Part shown: positions 33,619 to 42,278 of the stretch, in pieces
Numbering within the stretch: position 1 is the first letter of the stretch
Layout: every line of letters starts with the position of its first letter
NCBI GenBank assembly: GCA_002356435.2
Contig: AP018040.2
Coordinates: forward strand, 1,116,001-1,180,000
Direction: 5' to 3'
Source of the DNA: Petrimonas sp. IBARAKI
Lineage (GTDB): Bacteria; Bacteroidota; Bacteroidia; Bacteroidales; Dysgonomonadaceae
DNA length: 64,000 nucleotides
Notes under the pieces: model-generated
Told to the model about the DNA's origin: nothing
The model's database searches: none
What the model saw: the letters and a program-made list of their open reading frames with translations, nothing else
Translations under genes and position numbers: made by a program

Positions 33619-34944
33619 CTATAAAAGATTGCTTGCCAATTCCGATAATTCGCTCCTTTCGCCTTTTACCAGATTTACGTGAGCAAAAACATGCTGCCCT
33701 TTCATCTTGTCGATCATGTATGCCAGGCCGTTGGATTGAGAGTCGAGGTAAGGTGAGTCGATCTGTTGCAGGTCGCCCGTAAAAACCATTTTAGTACCTT
33801 CCCCTGCACGGGTAATGATGGTTTTCACTTCGTGTGGCGTTAGGTTCTGGGCTTCATCAACAATGCAATACGTTTCGCTTAAGCTGCGCCCGCGGATAAA
33901 TGCCAGGGCCTCGATCTCAAGTTTTCCGGATTTCTGCATCTCATCAATGGAGCGAAGTTCAGCACTGTTTTGTCCGAGCTGTGATTTTATTACATTCAGG
34001 TTGTCGAACAGCGGCTGCATATAGGGGGCTATTTTTTGTTTTTCGTCGCCCGGTAAATATCCCAGATCCTTGTTGGATAAGGAAACAATGGGCCTAGCGA
34101 GCAAAATCTGGTTGTATTGCTTGCTTTGTTTCAGGGCGGCGGCTAATGCCAGCAATGTCTTACCTGTTCCCGCTTTTCCGGTGATCCCCACCAACTTGAT
34201 GTCGGGGTCGTTTAAAACGCCGAGGGCAAATGTCTGTTCTGCGTTTCGGGGTGAAATTCCGAAGCTGGGTTCTTTGTCCACACGGATGATCTTTTGCGTA
34301 AACGGATTGTATCTTGCCAAAACACTGTTGCGTTCACTCTTCAGTACAAAAGAGTCGTTCGGAACGAGTGGATTGTCGAAGGTAAATTCATCCACATCAA
34401 CTCCCGTAGGTTGCGCGTAGATCTTATCGATCAGTTCGGGATTCAATCCTTCAATCACTTGCTCACCTCTGCCGAAAACATCGATATCGATAACCTTGTC
34501 GTTGATGTAATCTTCCACCGGAATACCTAGGGAACGCGCTTTCATACGCAGGTTGATGTCTTTGGTGACAAGAATGGTTTTCATTTTAGGATGTTTTTCC
34601 GTTACATCCAAAACGGTAGATAAGATGCGGTTATCGGGAGTTCTTTCGGGAAATGCTTCAATAATTTTATCGTGCGTTTTCACGCTATTCACAATGTATA
34701 ACTTTCCGCGTCCTACGCCCAGATCAGCGCCTTGTTTAAACAAATTGTCGTCGGTGATCAGGTCCAGTTCGCGCACGAAAGCCCGTGCGTTGAAGTTGAT
34801 TTGTTCATTGCCTTTTTTGAATTTGTCAAGTTCTTCCAGAACAACAAACGGAATGTAAATGTCGTTTTCTTCAAAATTTTCGATAAAACTGTAATCGTGA
34901 AGAATAACGTTTGTGTCGATGATAAAATTTTTCTTGTTAGCCAT
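33619..34944 (-). CDS. PIN domain-PhoH family ATPase/ribonuclease
   Basis: This 441-residue protein has an N-terminal PIN nuclease domain ('FIIDTNVILHDYSFIENF', 'VVLEELDKFKKG', acidic residues at the usual places) fused to a PhoH-type P-loop ATPase. Walker A is 'GITGKAGTGKTLLALA' and Walker B is 'YCIVDEAQNLTPHEV', with 'VFTGDLQQID' as the sensor segment. This is the PhoH2/YlaK-type architecture, which in mycobacteria is an RNA helicase/RNase; RNA processing is therefore the inferred role. It is probably transcribed alone; a copy of the 19-nt intergenic repeat lies 108 bp upstream of its start. Confidence 0.88.
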   Translation of the reverse strand: MANKKNFIIDTNVILHDYSFIENFEENDIYIPFVVLEELDKFKKGNEQINFNARAFVRELDLITDDNLFKQGADLGVGRGKLYIVNSVKTHDKIIEAFPERTPDNRILSTVLDVTEKHPKMKTILVTKDINLRMKARSLGIPVEDYINDKVIDIDVFGRGEQVIEGLNPELIDKIYAQPTGVDVDEFTFDNPLVPNDSFVLKSERNSVLARYNPFTQKIIRVDKEPSFGISPRNAEQTFALGVLNDPDIKLVGITGKAGTGKTLLALAAALKQSKQYNQILLARPIVSLSNKDLGYLPGDEKQKIAPYMQPLFDNLNVIKSQLGQNSAELRSIDEMQKSGKLEIEALAFIRGRSLSETYCIVDEAQNLTPHEVKTIITRAGEGTKMVFTGDLQQIDSPYLDSQSNGLAYMIDKMKGQHVFAHVNLVKGERSELSELASNLL

Positions 34945-35051
34945 ATACTCTATTGTTTTGTGGTATGTTTCACTGCTGACTTTGGTAATAAAAATCTTTG
35001 TTATAAACGCAAAGAAAAGATTTTTGTTTCGATTTTAAGGTATAAATATGA

Positions 35052-35070
35052 AAAAATTCAAAACAGTTTC
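35052..35070 (-). repeat. Intergenic 19-nt repeat, copy A
   Basis: GAAACTGTTTTGAATTTTT when read toward the PIN-PhoH gene. It is identical to copy C and near-identical to copies B and D, all in intergenic regions upstream of genes. Confidence 0.6.
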
Positions 35071-35078
35071 TTAATCGT

Positions 35079-35855
35079 TCAATTTTTACTCATTTCTTCC
35101 GACCGATTCTTTGCGGCATCCAGCACTCCTTCGAAATGCTTGCCGATCTTGTGACGGTGAAAATGATCCAGTCCAGCCTGGGTAGTACCTCCCTTGCTGG
35201 TTATGTTCCGGATGAGTTCCTCAATGCTGTAGCTGGACTGATTTTCGGCAAAATAGAGTGTGGTGCCTTGTGTGAGTTCGAGCAAAAGTTCATCGAGAAC
35301 GTTTCCCGGCAGTTCAAATTCCTTCATTTTATCCTTGAAAATCTGGATGAATGCTAAAATAAATGCGGGGCCGCTCCCAAAAACCGATGTGAACAGGTCG
35401 AATCCTTTTTCGTTTAGTTTTACGGCTTTGCCAAGCCGGGTAAGGGTTTCAAAAATAGCGTCCGTAGCTGGATTGAGGGGTTGGTTCGTGGCAAAGGCCG
35501 TAACCGATTTCTGGTAAGCCATCGCCAGATTAGGCATTATGCGGACAATCGGAACTTCCTTCCCCAAATAATTTTCGATAAATGCGATGCTCTTTCCTGC
35601 AACGGGTGAAACGATCAGCTTTCCTTCAAGATTCAGCGGTTGCAGCTTTTCAAGAATCCCTTTTATATCCTGTGGCTTAACGGTGATCCAGATTACATCG
35701 GCAAAAGAAACCAACTCTTCGATACAGTCGAAGAAAGGAATGCTTACCTCTTTCTTGCTTCGGGTGAAGTAAGCAAATTGGATGTTGTTTACTTTTTTAA
35801 GTCCCTGATAAACAGCTTTGGCTAAATTCCCGAAACCGATAAATCCGTAGTTCAT
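35079..35855 (-). CDS. proC: Pyrroline-5-carboxylate reductase
   Basis: This 258-residue enzyme has an N-terminal Rossmann motif 'YGFIGFGNLAKAVYQGL' and the family segments 'VSPVAGKSI', 'VPIVRIMPNLAM' and 'GSGPAFILAFIQ', with the C-terminal signature 'TSKGGTTQAGLDHF'. It performs the last step of proline synthesis, reducing pyrroline-5-carboxylate with NAD(P)H. It follows proB by 19 bp, giving the order proA-proB-proC on the minus strand, so all steps from glutamate are in one operon. Confidence 0.94.
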   Translation of the reverse strand: MNYGFIGFGNLAKAVYQGLKKVNNIQFAYFTRSKKEVSIPFFDCIEELVSFADVIWITVKPQDIKGILEKLQPLNLEGKLIVSPVAGKSIAFIENYLGKEVPIVRIMPNLAMAYQKSVTAFATNQPLNPATDAIFETLTRLGKAVKLNEKGFDLFTSVFGSGPAFILAFIQIFKDKMKEFELPGNVLDELLLELTQGTTLYFAENQSSYSIEELIRNITSKGGTTQAGLDHFHRHKIGKHFEGVLDAAKNRSEEMSKN

Positions 35856-35874
35856 AATTGGTGTTTGATATTTC

Positions 35875-36642
35875 TTATTCTTTTGCCTTAAACCTTGTAA
35901 ACGGAATCCCTCCGTTAAGCGCCTTAATAATGTAGTTGGCCCGTTGTCCGTTCACGATCCACATTTCCACACGATGCCTCATGCAAACTTCGGCTGCGTA
36001 AATCTTGGATGACATTCCACCGGTACCCAGTGTTGACTCTTTCTCTTCAACGCAATGGGTAATGGAATTGAGGTCAGTTACGCTTGTTATCAATTCTGCA
36101 TCCTGATGCAGGTGTGGGTTGCAGGTATATATACCGTCGATATCGGAAACAAGAATAAGCAAGTCGGCTTTGGTGATAACCGCAACCAGTGCGGAAAGCT
36201 TATCGTTGTCTCCCAATACAATCTCCTCAATGGAGACCGTGTCGTTTTCGTTCACGATAGGAATATAGTCTACTTCCCAGAGTTTATTGATGGTGTTACG
36301 GGTGTTCTCGTTAGCAGTTTCGTTTTCAAAATCCCGGTATGTAAGCAGTATTTGTGCGATGTTCAATCCGAAAGTGCGGAAAATGTCGTCGTACAATTCC
36401 ATCAGTTTGGTTTGGCCGATAGCTGCCATGGCCTGTTTAGAATCCACGTTCTTATGAAAACCGTTGATCTCCACGAATTGTCGTGCTGTAGCAATGGCAC
36501 CCGAAGAAACGATCACGATATCGTACTCTTTCTTTAATTCAACAATTTGCCGGGCTAAACTTTCGATAACCGCAAACGAAATTCGGTTCGTTCCAGCCGT
36601 GAGCGTGGAGGTACCTATTTTTATAATCAGTTTTTTTCTCAT
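35875..36642 (-). CDS. proB: Glutamate 5-kinase, short form without PUA domain
   Basis: The start was set at the ATG at 36640-36642 ('MRKKLIIKIGTSTLTAG'); a longer frame to 36747 would run into proA, whose stop is at 36644. The 255-residue protein is an amino-acid kinase with 'VSSGAIATARQF', 'PIVNENDTVSIEEI' and 'LLILVSDIDGIYT'. 'STLGTGGMSSKIYAAEVCMRH' is the substrate-binding segment near the end. E. coli ProB (367 residues) has an added C-terminal PUA domain that is missing here. It phosphorylates glutamate; the product is passed to ProA, encoded 1 bp upstream. Confidence 0.93.
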   Translation of the reverse strand: MRKKLIIKIGTSTLTAGTNRISFAVIESLARQIVELKKEYDIVIVSSGAIATARQFVEINGFHKNVDSKQAMAAIGQTKLMELYDDIFRTFGLNIAQILLTYRDFENETANENTRNTINKLWEVDYIPIVNENDTVSIEEIVLGDNDKLSALVAVITKADLLILVSDIDGIYTCNPHLHQDAELITSVTDLNSITHCVEEKESTLGTGGMSSKIYAAEVCMRHRVEMWIVNGQRANYIIKALNGGIPFTRFKAKE

Positions 36643-36643
36643 A

Positions 36644-37831
36644 TTATTCGCGTATCTGGCCGTCACCGTAAACAAACCATTTGTTGGTAACCAGTTCTTG
36701 TGTGCCAAGAGGGCCTCGGAAATGAAGCTTTTGCGTGCTGATGGCAATTTCTCCTCCTACACCGAACTGCCCGCCATCGGTAAACCGGGTGGAGGCATTG
36801 TGGTAGACGGCTGCACAATCCACTTTTTGCATAAATATGTCGGCTTTTGACTCATCCTGGGTTACTATAACTGCCGAATGGCCACCGGAATAACGGTTTA
36901 TCATATCCACCGCCTTGTTCATATCACCAACCAGCGAAAAATAGATTTTCGGTGCCATAAATTCTTCAAAAAGGACAGCCTCATCGTTGGTTTCCTGGAT
37001 ACGGCTACATACTGATGCGGCTTTTTTATCGCCCCAAACCTCAATTCCTTTTCCTTGAAGTTGTGAAACAAAACCGGAAATTTTCTCTGCCAGTTCCGGC
37101 AGGTTCTCATTCACCAATACTTTATCGAGCGCATTGCAGACGCTGATGCGTTTCTTACCGTTGATAATAAGACGGGCAGCCATTTCTGTATCGCAATTAT
37201 CATCTACGTACATAAAATTATTGCCCCTGCCACTCACAATTACGGGTACCGATGAATTTTCGGTCACAAAATTAATAAGCTTATCTCCTCCACGGGGAAT
37301 GATGATATCGACGTTGCGGGTATTTTCCCTGATCAGCTGTTGCGTTTCGTTGCGTGATAAGTTCAGGTATTCCACAAAATAAGCATCAAAGCCGTTTGCA
37401 GACAATGATTGTTGCCACAACTCCGTCAGGTAGGTGTTTGTAAGGAAGGATTCTTTTCCTCCTTTAAGTAAGATACGGTTACCTGCCTTGAATGCCGTGG
37501 CTGCCGCTTCAATGGTTACGTCGGGGCGCGATTCATAAATAATAAGAATGGTTCCGAACGGAACGGAACGGTTGACTATTCTTAACCCGTCTGAGCGGGT
37601 AAAATCGTACAGGATCCTACCTTCGGGATCCTCTTGTTCTGCCACTTCCCGAAGAGAACGGATCATTCCGTCAACTTTATTCTCATCTACTTTCAGACGG
37701 TCTTTCATCGACTCGTCCATATCGGCAAACGAATCCATATCCAGTGCATTTTTCCGCAGAATTTCCGATTTATTTCTTTTCAATAAATCAGCTAAGCCGA
37801 GCAAAACGTTATTTTTTGAGGAGATAACCAT
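36644..37831 (-). CDS. proA: Gamma-glutamyl phosphate reductase
   Basis: I chose the ATG at 37829-37831 ('MVISSKNNVLLGLADLL'), which gives 395 residues; the in-frame ATG at 37873 would add 14 residues and reach the promoter-like GCAAAGATA. The aldehyde-dehydrogenase fold shows 'VPFGTILIIYESRPDVT', 'GNRILLKGGKE' and 'IPRGGDKLINFV'; the catalytic Cys is in 'KKRISVCNALDKVLV'. 'TRFTDGGQFGVGGEIAIST' is near the C-terminus. It reduces glutamyl phosphate to glutamate semialdehyde with NADPH. It is the first gene of the proABC operon. Confidence 0.93.
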   Translation of the reverse strand: MVISSKNNVLLGLADLLKRNKSEILRKNALDMDSFADMDESMKDRLKVDENKVDGMIRSLREVAEQEDPEGRILYDFTRSDGLRIVNRSVPFGTILIIYESRPDVTIEAAATAFKAGNRILLKGGKESFLTNTYLTELWQQSLSANGFDAYFVEYLNLSRNETQQLIRENTRNVDIIIPRGGDKLINFVTENSSVPVIVSGRGNNFMYVDDNCDTEMAARLIINGKKRISVCNALDKVLVNENLPELAEKISGFVSQLQGKGIEVWGDKKAASVCSRIQETNDEAVLFEEFMAPKIYFSLVGDMNKAVDMINRYSGGHSAVIVTQDESKADIFMQKVDCAAVYHNASTRFTDGGQFGVGGEIAISTQKLHFRGPLGTQELVTNKWFVYGDGQIRE

Positions 37832-37861
37832 TTTTATGTGAAATAGTATGGAATTAAGCTG

Positions 37862-37869
37862 CAAAGATA
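37862..37869 (-). promoter_or_regulatory. Candidate -7 box for the proABC operon
   Basis: TATCTTTG on the minus strand, 30 bp before the chosen proA start, in the same GCAAAGATA context as hisS and lpxC. No clear -33 element was found at the usual spacing. Confidence 0.4.
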
Positions 37870-37944
37870 GCAATTTATTCTAATTTTATTGGTTTCTATT
37901 TCAAAATAATAAAGCTGTAATTAAGCTTATTTCTTCTTACCTGC

Positions 37945-39981
37945 TTAAAAACTCCACGAAACACCGCAGTAGTAATGCCTCGGAAGGCCGGGATAATAGT
38001 ATCTTGGTTCGGCATTGCCGAAAGCGACGGCATTCACGTTGAGCATAGGTGAATAAAGGGTATCGGTTATGTTGTTCATGCCAGCATACAACTCTACATT
38101 TCCCAACCGCGTTGTTTTAAAAAGATAACTTACTTTTCCATCCGATAAGAAATAGGCGTCGTTTGTCACAGTATTGGCATCATCTATGAGTTGTTCACCC
38201 GTATATTGAAACCGAACATTCAAAACCAGCTGTTTTAAGGGATTCCAAACCAACGTCGTCTGGAAAAGATGCGACGGAATACCGGGGAGCAGGTTACCGT
38301 CATAGGTCTTGTTGTCGTCGGTAAAATCGATAAATCGGTTTTGAGAAAAGGTGTAATTGGCATTCATATGGAGATTCCCTGGAAAATTAAGGTTATGAAA
38401 AATCTGCTGTTTCCACAACAACTCAACCCCCCGGTGACGGGTTTTTCCGGCATTGATACCTGTAAAGATGTCTTCGGTTAAACGCTTTGTTACTAATAGA
38501 TTATTTAAGTTTATCTGGTAGACCGTTGCTTCAACCTGCGCAGTGTTGCACAGCAAATTCAACCGGATACCCGCTTCATATTGCCAACCCTGTTCAGGTT
38601 GAAGTTCTTTGTTGATATTGCCTTCAGGGAGCAATGTTTCTTCGGGAGACGGCATCGAAAATCCGTGTCCCACGGACGCATACAAGGCCATCCTATTGCC
38701 GGGTGCATAATTTACTCCCAACCGGGGAGAAAAAATAACCGGAAAACCGCGGTTCCCACTTTGGTTGCCGTTACCGGGGAACTTATCCGTCAGCTCATAC
38801 CCGATTTTGTTAACGGCCCCGCCCAGCGAAACATTCCATTTCAACGATGGTCGAAAATAGGTCATGGCAAACACATTTAGGTGGTTTCGGGTTTCGCTGT
38901 TTTTGTTGATGACTTCGTCCTGCAGATCCAGCTTCCATCGGTATGTGTCGGTAATCCATTCCAAACCGATCACGGCATCGTATTTTTCGGCGTGATAATT
39001 CAGCTTGTTCCTTATTCCACCACCCCGTGATCCATCGGTCAGGTTGTTGAAAGGTCGTTTCTCGTAACTTTCCACCCATCTTCCGAAAAACGTAAGTCGG
39101 TTATTCAAAACACCAGACAACCGATTTTCAAGCGTAATGCCTGCAAGTCCGCGGCGATACTCTTTGAAACCCCCGATTGTTTCCCAGTTGGGGGCTGCCG
39201 CTTTTGGATCGGTTTTGAATAATGACTCGCCAATGGAACTCGGAATTCCTGCATTCATGTCTAGCAAAAGCAGCGTGTATTCCAGTGCATGTTCCGGCTT
39301 TTCCCAACTTCCTGACGAGAGTAACGATGTCCGCCGGAAATGATTGTTTTCCCGGTATCCGTCGGAACGGGTATGGTTGATGTTTCCGGAAATATCCAGG
39401 TCGTTGTGGTGGAAGCTGCTTCCTATAGCTGCTTTCAGGGTATTGAAACTTCCTTGTTGCAACAGGGCATTGAAGGAGTTTCTGTATGAATCCTGGGTGA
39501 ACAGGTTGATGTTGCCGCCAAGTCCGGAGCCATAAAGCGCAGAGGCCGGCCCTTTGGTAATTTCTATCCTCCCGATTCCGGACAAGTCGATGTCTTCGGG
39601 TGAAGAAATTCCGTCGGATGAAGTGAGAGGAATATCGTTCAGGTACGCTTTGATGCGGTTGGTGTTGTAAGGTGTTCTGCTTCCCACTCCCCGGATCACT
39701 ATACGGTTCGTGGCGTATGTCCCGCTGTGCATGTAAATGCCGGGAAGGGCATGCAGTACTGATGCGAAATTGTTGCCGTCGCCTGCCTGTACCTCTCTCC
39801 CCGACAGAACCGAAATGCTGCCGGGGACGTTGTGCCATCTCGTATTCACTTGATACGCATTCACAATCACTTCCTGGAGAAGAAGGGTTGAATCTTCCTT
39901 CCGGGGCGACAGCTCCTGTGCATCAATAGCCAGCGGTAAGAAAATAACACCTAAAAAAAAGCGTATTCTTTTTTTCAACAT
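37945..39981 (-). CDS. TonB-dependent outer-membrane receptor (not SusC type)
   Basis: This 678-residue receptor has a signal peptide ending near 'LAIDAQ'. A TonB-box-like 'LLLQEVIVNAYQ' follows directly, without the carboxypeptidase-like domain of SusC. The plug has 'VLHALPGIYMHSG', 'NRIVIRGVGSRTPYN' and 'KGPASALYGSGLGGNINL', and the 22-strand barrel ends in 'HYYCGVSWSF'. This is the FecA/BtuB/PqqU size class that imports siderophores, haem, cobalamin or cofactors. It lies 9 bp downstream of the PQQ-type dehydrogenase gene, so its ligand may be PQQ; that is an inference from position only. Confidence 0.9.
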   Translation of the reverse strand: MLKKRIRFFLGVIFLPLAIDAQELSPRKEDSTLLLQEVIVNAYQVNTRWHNVPGSISVLSGREVQAGDGNNFASVLHALPGIYMHSGTYATNRIVIRGVGSRTPYNTNRIKAYLNDIPLTSSDGISSPEDIDLSGIGRIEITKGPASALYGSGLGGNINLFTQDSYRNSFNALLQQGSFNTLKAAIGSSFHHNDLDISGNINHTRSDGYRENNHFRRTSLLSSGSWEKPEHALEYTLLLLDMNAGIPSSIGESLFKTDPKAAAPNWETIGGFKEYRRGLAGITLENRLSGVLNNRLTFFGRWVESYEKRPFNNLTDGSRGGGIRNKLNYHAEKYDAVIGLEWITDTYRWKLDLQDEVINKNSETRNHLNVFAMTYFRPSLKWNVSLGGAVNKIGYELTDKFPGNGNQSGNRGFPVIFSPRLGVNYAPGNRMALYASVGHGFSMPSPEETLLPEGNINKELQPEQGWQYEAGIRLNLLCNTAQVEATVYQINLNNLLVTKRLTEDIFTGINAGKTRHRGVELLWKQQIFHNLNFPGNLHMNANYTFSQNRFIDFTDDNKTYDGNLLPGIPSHLFQTTLVWNPLKQLVLNVRFQYTGEQLIDDANTVTNDAYFLSDGKVSYLFKTTRLGNVELYAGMNNITDTLYSPMLNVNAVAFGNAEPRYYYPGLPRHYYCGVSWSF

Positions 39982-39990
39982 TTTACGGGT

Positions 39991-41403
39991 TTATTCCACC
40001 GGTACGAGCCGGACAATCATTCCCGGTTCCTCCAAACCGATATAAACCAACCCGTCGGGACTCATCACCACGTTTCTTACCCGGCCTATGCCCTCGGCCA
40101 ATTTTTCGGTGTGGACAACTTTTTGGCCGTCTAACACCATCCGTTCGATGTAATCGAACCGGAGTGAACCGACCAACATGTTGTTTTCCCATTTTTTAAA
40201 CCGATCACCGGTGACAACTGTCATCCCACAGGGAGCGATAGATGGTGTCCATTGGAAAACCGGCTGTTCCATTCCTTCTTTTTCTGTCAGTTCGGTAAGA
40301 ACGGTTCCGTCGTAGTTGATTCCGTAGGAAATGACTGGCCAGCCGTAATTCATTCCGGGCTTTATCAGATTCAGTTCGTCACCGCCCATAGGACCGTGTT
40401 CGGTTTCCCATACATCACCTGTTGTGGGGTGGATAACCGTACCCTGTGGATTGCGGTGGCCGTAGCTGTAGATGGATTTAATGGCCCCGGGAGTGTTTAC
40501 GAAAGGATTATCGGTCGGGATTCTTCCATCGTCGTGAATGCGGTGTATCTTTCCGTTTGTATTGTCGAGTCTCTGCGGAAAATCGAAATGTTGACCGCGT
40601 TCACCTACCCCAAAAAACAGATAGCCCTTTCCATCGAATGCAAGCTTGCATCCCCAGTGATGTCCGCGATCGGTGGACGGTGACCCAATAAAAAGAATTT
40701 CCTGATCCGTCAATTTATTTTCGCTCAAACGAGCGCGCATTACTCCGGTGGATCCGGTTCTTTTTTCGCTCGTGGTGTCGAGAGCTGAATAGGAAATGTA
40801 GATCCAGCTGTTTTTATCGTAATCGGGATGAAGAGCCAGATCCAACAATCCGCCTTGTCCAAAAGCCATAATGGGCGGCAATCCTTCTATCGGTGCAGAT
40901 AGTCTTCCGTTGGAGAAGGTGTGCAGTGCTCCTTTTCTTTCCGAAATCAATAAATCTCCATTAGGTAGAAAAGCCAAACCCCAGGGAACTTCCAATCCGG
41001 TAACCACGGTGTCGATCACGAAATTGTATTCTTCCGATTTAACAATTCCCTCAGCCGTCACAGCCGGTTTGAGTAGCGCTCTGTCGGCGGGGATTCCTTT
41101 TTTAACGTAACCAGCCAGCTCTTTTATTTCCCTGTCGGAAAAAGTTTTTGCAAAAGCGGGCATCCCGATATCCAATATCCCGTTTCTGATGCTTCGTTCT
41201 ACCGATGCGGTTCCCGCTTCCTCCATCCATTGTTTGGCGGCAAATTTTTCTAAATTGTCGCCGTGGCATCCAGCACAAAACATGCGGTAGTTTGTTGCAG
41301 CGTCGCGGGCCTGAGTTGCTCGAGGCATATTTTTACAGGAATGAGCTACTTGAATTATTATCAGGACAAGGGCCAGCAGTAAGAATAAATTTCTATTTTT
41401 CAT
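39991..41403 (-). CDS. Lipoprotein with cytochrome c domain fused to PQQ-type sugar dehydrogenase
   Basis: This 470-residue lipoprotein (lipobox ending in Cys23, 'VAHSC') carries a class I cytochrome c domain: haem motif 'CAGCH' at 43-47 and axial Met81 in 'GMPAFAKTFSD'. From about residue 125 there is a six-bladed propeller of the soluble aldose/sorbosone dehydrogenase type: 'EVPWGLAFLPNGDLLISE', 'GHRNPQGTVIHPTTG', 'EHGPMGGDELNLIKPGMNYG' and 'GMTVVTGDRF'. Such enzymes oxidise sugars with PQQ. The fused haem would pass electrons on, implying a periplasmic electron chain. It needs haem c maturation and external PQQ, since neither pathway is in this window. The substrate is unknown. Confidence 0.9.
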   Translation of the reverse strand: MKNRNLFLLLALVLIIIQVAHSCKNMPRATQARDAATNYRMFCAGCHGDNLEKFAAKQWMEEAGTASVERSIRNGILDIGMPAFAKTFSDREIKELAGYVKKGIPADRALLKPAVTAEGIVKSEEYNFVIDTVVTGLEVPWGLAFLPNGDLLISERKGALHTFSNGRLSAPIEGLPPIMAFGQGGLLDLALHPDYDKNSWIYISYSALDTTSEKRTGSTGVMRARLSENKLTDQEILFIGSPSTDRGHHWGCKLAFDGKGYLFFGVGERGQHFDFPQRLDNTNGKIHRIHDDGRIPTDNPFVNTPGAIKSIYSYGHRNPQGTVIHPTTGDVWETEHGPMGGDELNLIKPGMNYGWPVISYGINYDGTVLTELTEKEGMEQPVFQWTPSIAPCGMTVVTGDRFKKWENNMLVGSLRFDYIERMVLDGQKVVHTEKLAEGIGRVRNVVMSPDGLVYIGLEEPGMIVRLVPVE

Positions 41404-41495
41404 AGGACAATTTTTTGTTAATCAGGAGAGAAAGCAAAAATAACATAAAATTTCTAATTAACGAGAATTCATCAAAAAATTTAGCGATGTTGATA

Positions 41496-41514
41496 GAGAC
41501 TGTTTTGAATTTTG
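41496..41514 (+). repeat. Intergenic 19-nt repeat, copy B
   Basis: GAGACTGTTTTGAATTTTG, two changes from copies A and C. It forms an inverted pair with copy C (41592-41610) about 77 bp away, between the divergent PQQ-dehydrogenase and mntP genes. Confidence 0.5.
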
Positions 41515-41591
41515 ATTTCTTTAAAATAACCCGCTATTCTGTACGAACTGAAATGTCAAATCCATCAAAAACAGGCATAAAACAGGGCATG

Positions 41592-41610
41592 AAAAATTCA
41601 AAACAGTTTC
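41592..41610 (-). repeat. Intergenic 19-nt repeat, copy C
   Basis: Identical to copy A (35052-35070); the GAAACTGTTTTGAATTTTT strand reads toward the PQQ-dehydrogenase gene. It lies directly upstream of the mntP promoter. Confidence 0.6.
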
Positions 41611-41621
41611 ATTTTCTCCGA

Positions 41622-41648
41622 TTGTTTCCCGAAAATCCCTTACCTTTG
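41622..41648 (+). promoter_or_regulatory. mntP promoter candidate
   Basis: TACCTTTG (41641-41648) matches the -7 consensus and a TTG at 41622-41624 is 16 bp upstream, a bit short. Transcription near 41653 leaves a leader of about 17 nt, too short for the Mn2+ riboswitch often found before mntP. Confidence 0.5.
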
Positions 41649-41669
41649 TGCGTTTTTTGAAAAATAGTT

Positions 41670-42257
41670 GTGGATTATATTTCGATAATGCTTATTGCCA
41701 TTGGCCTGGCTATGGATTCGTTTGCCGTTTGTGTCGGGAAAGGAATGTGCCGGCAGCGTTTTTACCTGTGGAGATCGTTGAAGATAGCTGCCGTTTTTGG
41801 ATTGTTTCAAGGGCTGATGCCATTTGTTGGGTATGTGCTCGGAATAAGTTTTGCTTCATGGATGCAGCTTTTTGACCATTGGTTTGCCTTCTTTATTCTT
41901 TCGGTTATCGGGATAAAAATGATATACGAAAGCTTTATCTCCAAACCTCATGAGGTATGTGTAGGTTGCGATTGTCAGGAAGATATTGTTGTTGATTGGA
42001 GAAAAGTAGTTGTACTGGCTTTTGCTACCAGTATAGACGCCATGGCTACCGGGCTAGTTTTCGTTTCTTATCCGGGAACCATATCAACGGCAACGATAAC
42101 CATAGGTTTGGTTACCTTGTTCTTCGCTTTTTCGGGAATGTTTATAGGAGTACGATTTGGCCGGAGGTTACGGCTCAACATCGAAATGCTGGGCGGTATC
42201 ATCCTGATTGCGATAGGGATGAAAATTCTTTTCCAGCATCTCCTGCACGGGGCGTGA
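41670..42257 (+). CDS. mntP: MntP-type manganese efflux pump
   Basis: This 195-residue membrane protein has six predicted helices in two similar halves (DUF204). It carries 'IAIGLAMDSFAVCVGKG' in the first helix and 'VVLAFATSIDAMATGLVF' in the fourth, each with the conserved Asp, plus 'SGMFIGVRFGRRL' and the final 'IILIAIGMKILFQH'. The start is GTG at 41670, the only start in the right position after the promoter. The family exports Mn2+. It stands alone on the plus strand between two minus-strand genes. Confidence 0.93.
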   Translation: MDYISIMLIAIGLAMDSFAVCVGKGMCRQRFYLWRSLKIAAVFGLFQGLMPFVGYVLGISFASWMQLFDHWFAFFILSVIGIKMIYESFISKPHEVCVGCDCQEDIVVDWRKVVVLAFATSIDAMATGLVFVSYPGTISTATITIGLVTLFFAFSGMFIGVRFGRRLRLNIEMLGGIILIAIGMKILFQHLLHGA

Positions 42258-42278
42258 TAACTACACTTGCAGGTTTCT

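Noticed and set aside
36643-36747. Longer proB start at 36747
   Set aside because: The added 35 residues overlap the end of proA in another frame and precede a normal ProB N-terminus at 36642.
37907-37930. Weak hairpin between the TonB receptor and proA
   Set aside because: The stem is short, A/T-rich and bulged and has no convincing U-tract, so I could not support it as a terminator.
41415-41660. Open frame of 81 codons between the PQQ-dehydrogenase and mntP genes
   Set aside because: It covers both copies of the 19-nt repeat and the mntP promoter, and its product has no recognisable pattern, so it is very unlikely to be a gene.
41649-41669. Manganese riboswitch before mntP
   Set aside because: Only about 17 nt separate the predicted transcription start from the start codon, too short for a yybP-ykoY element.
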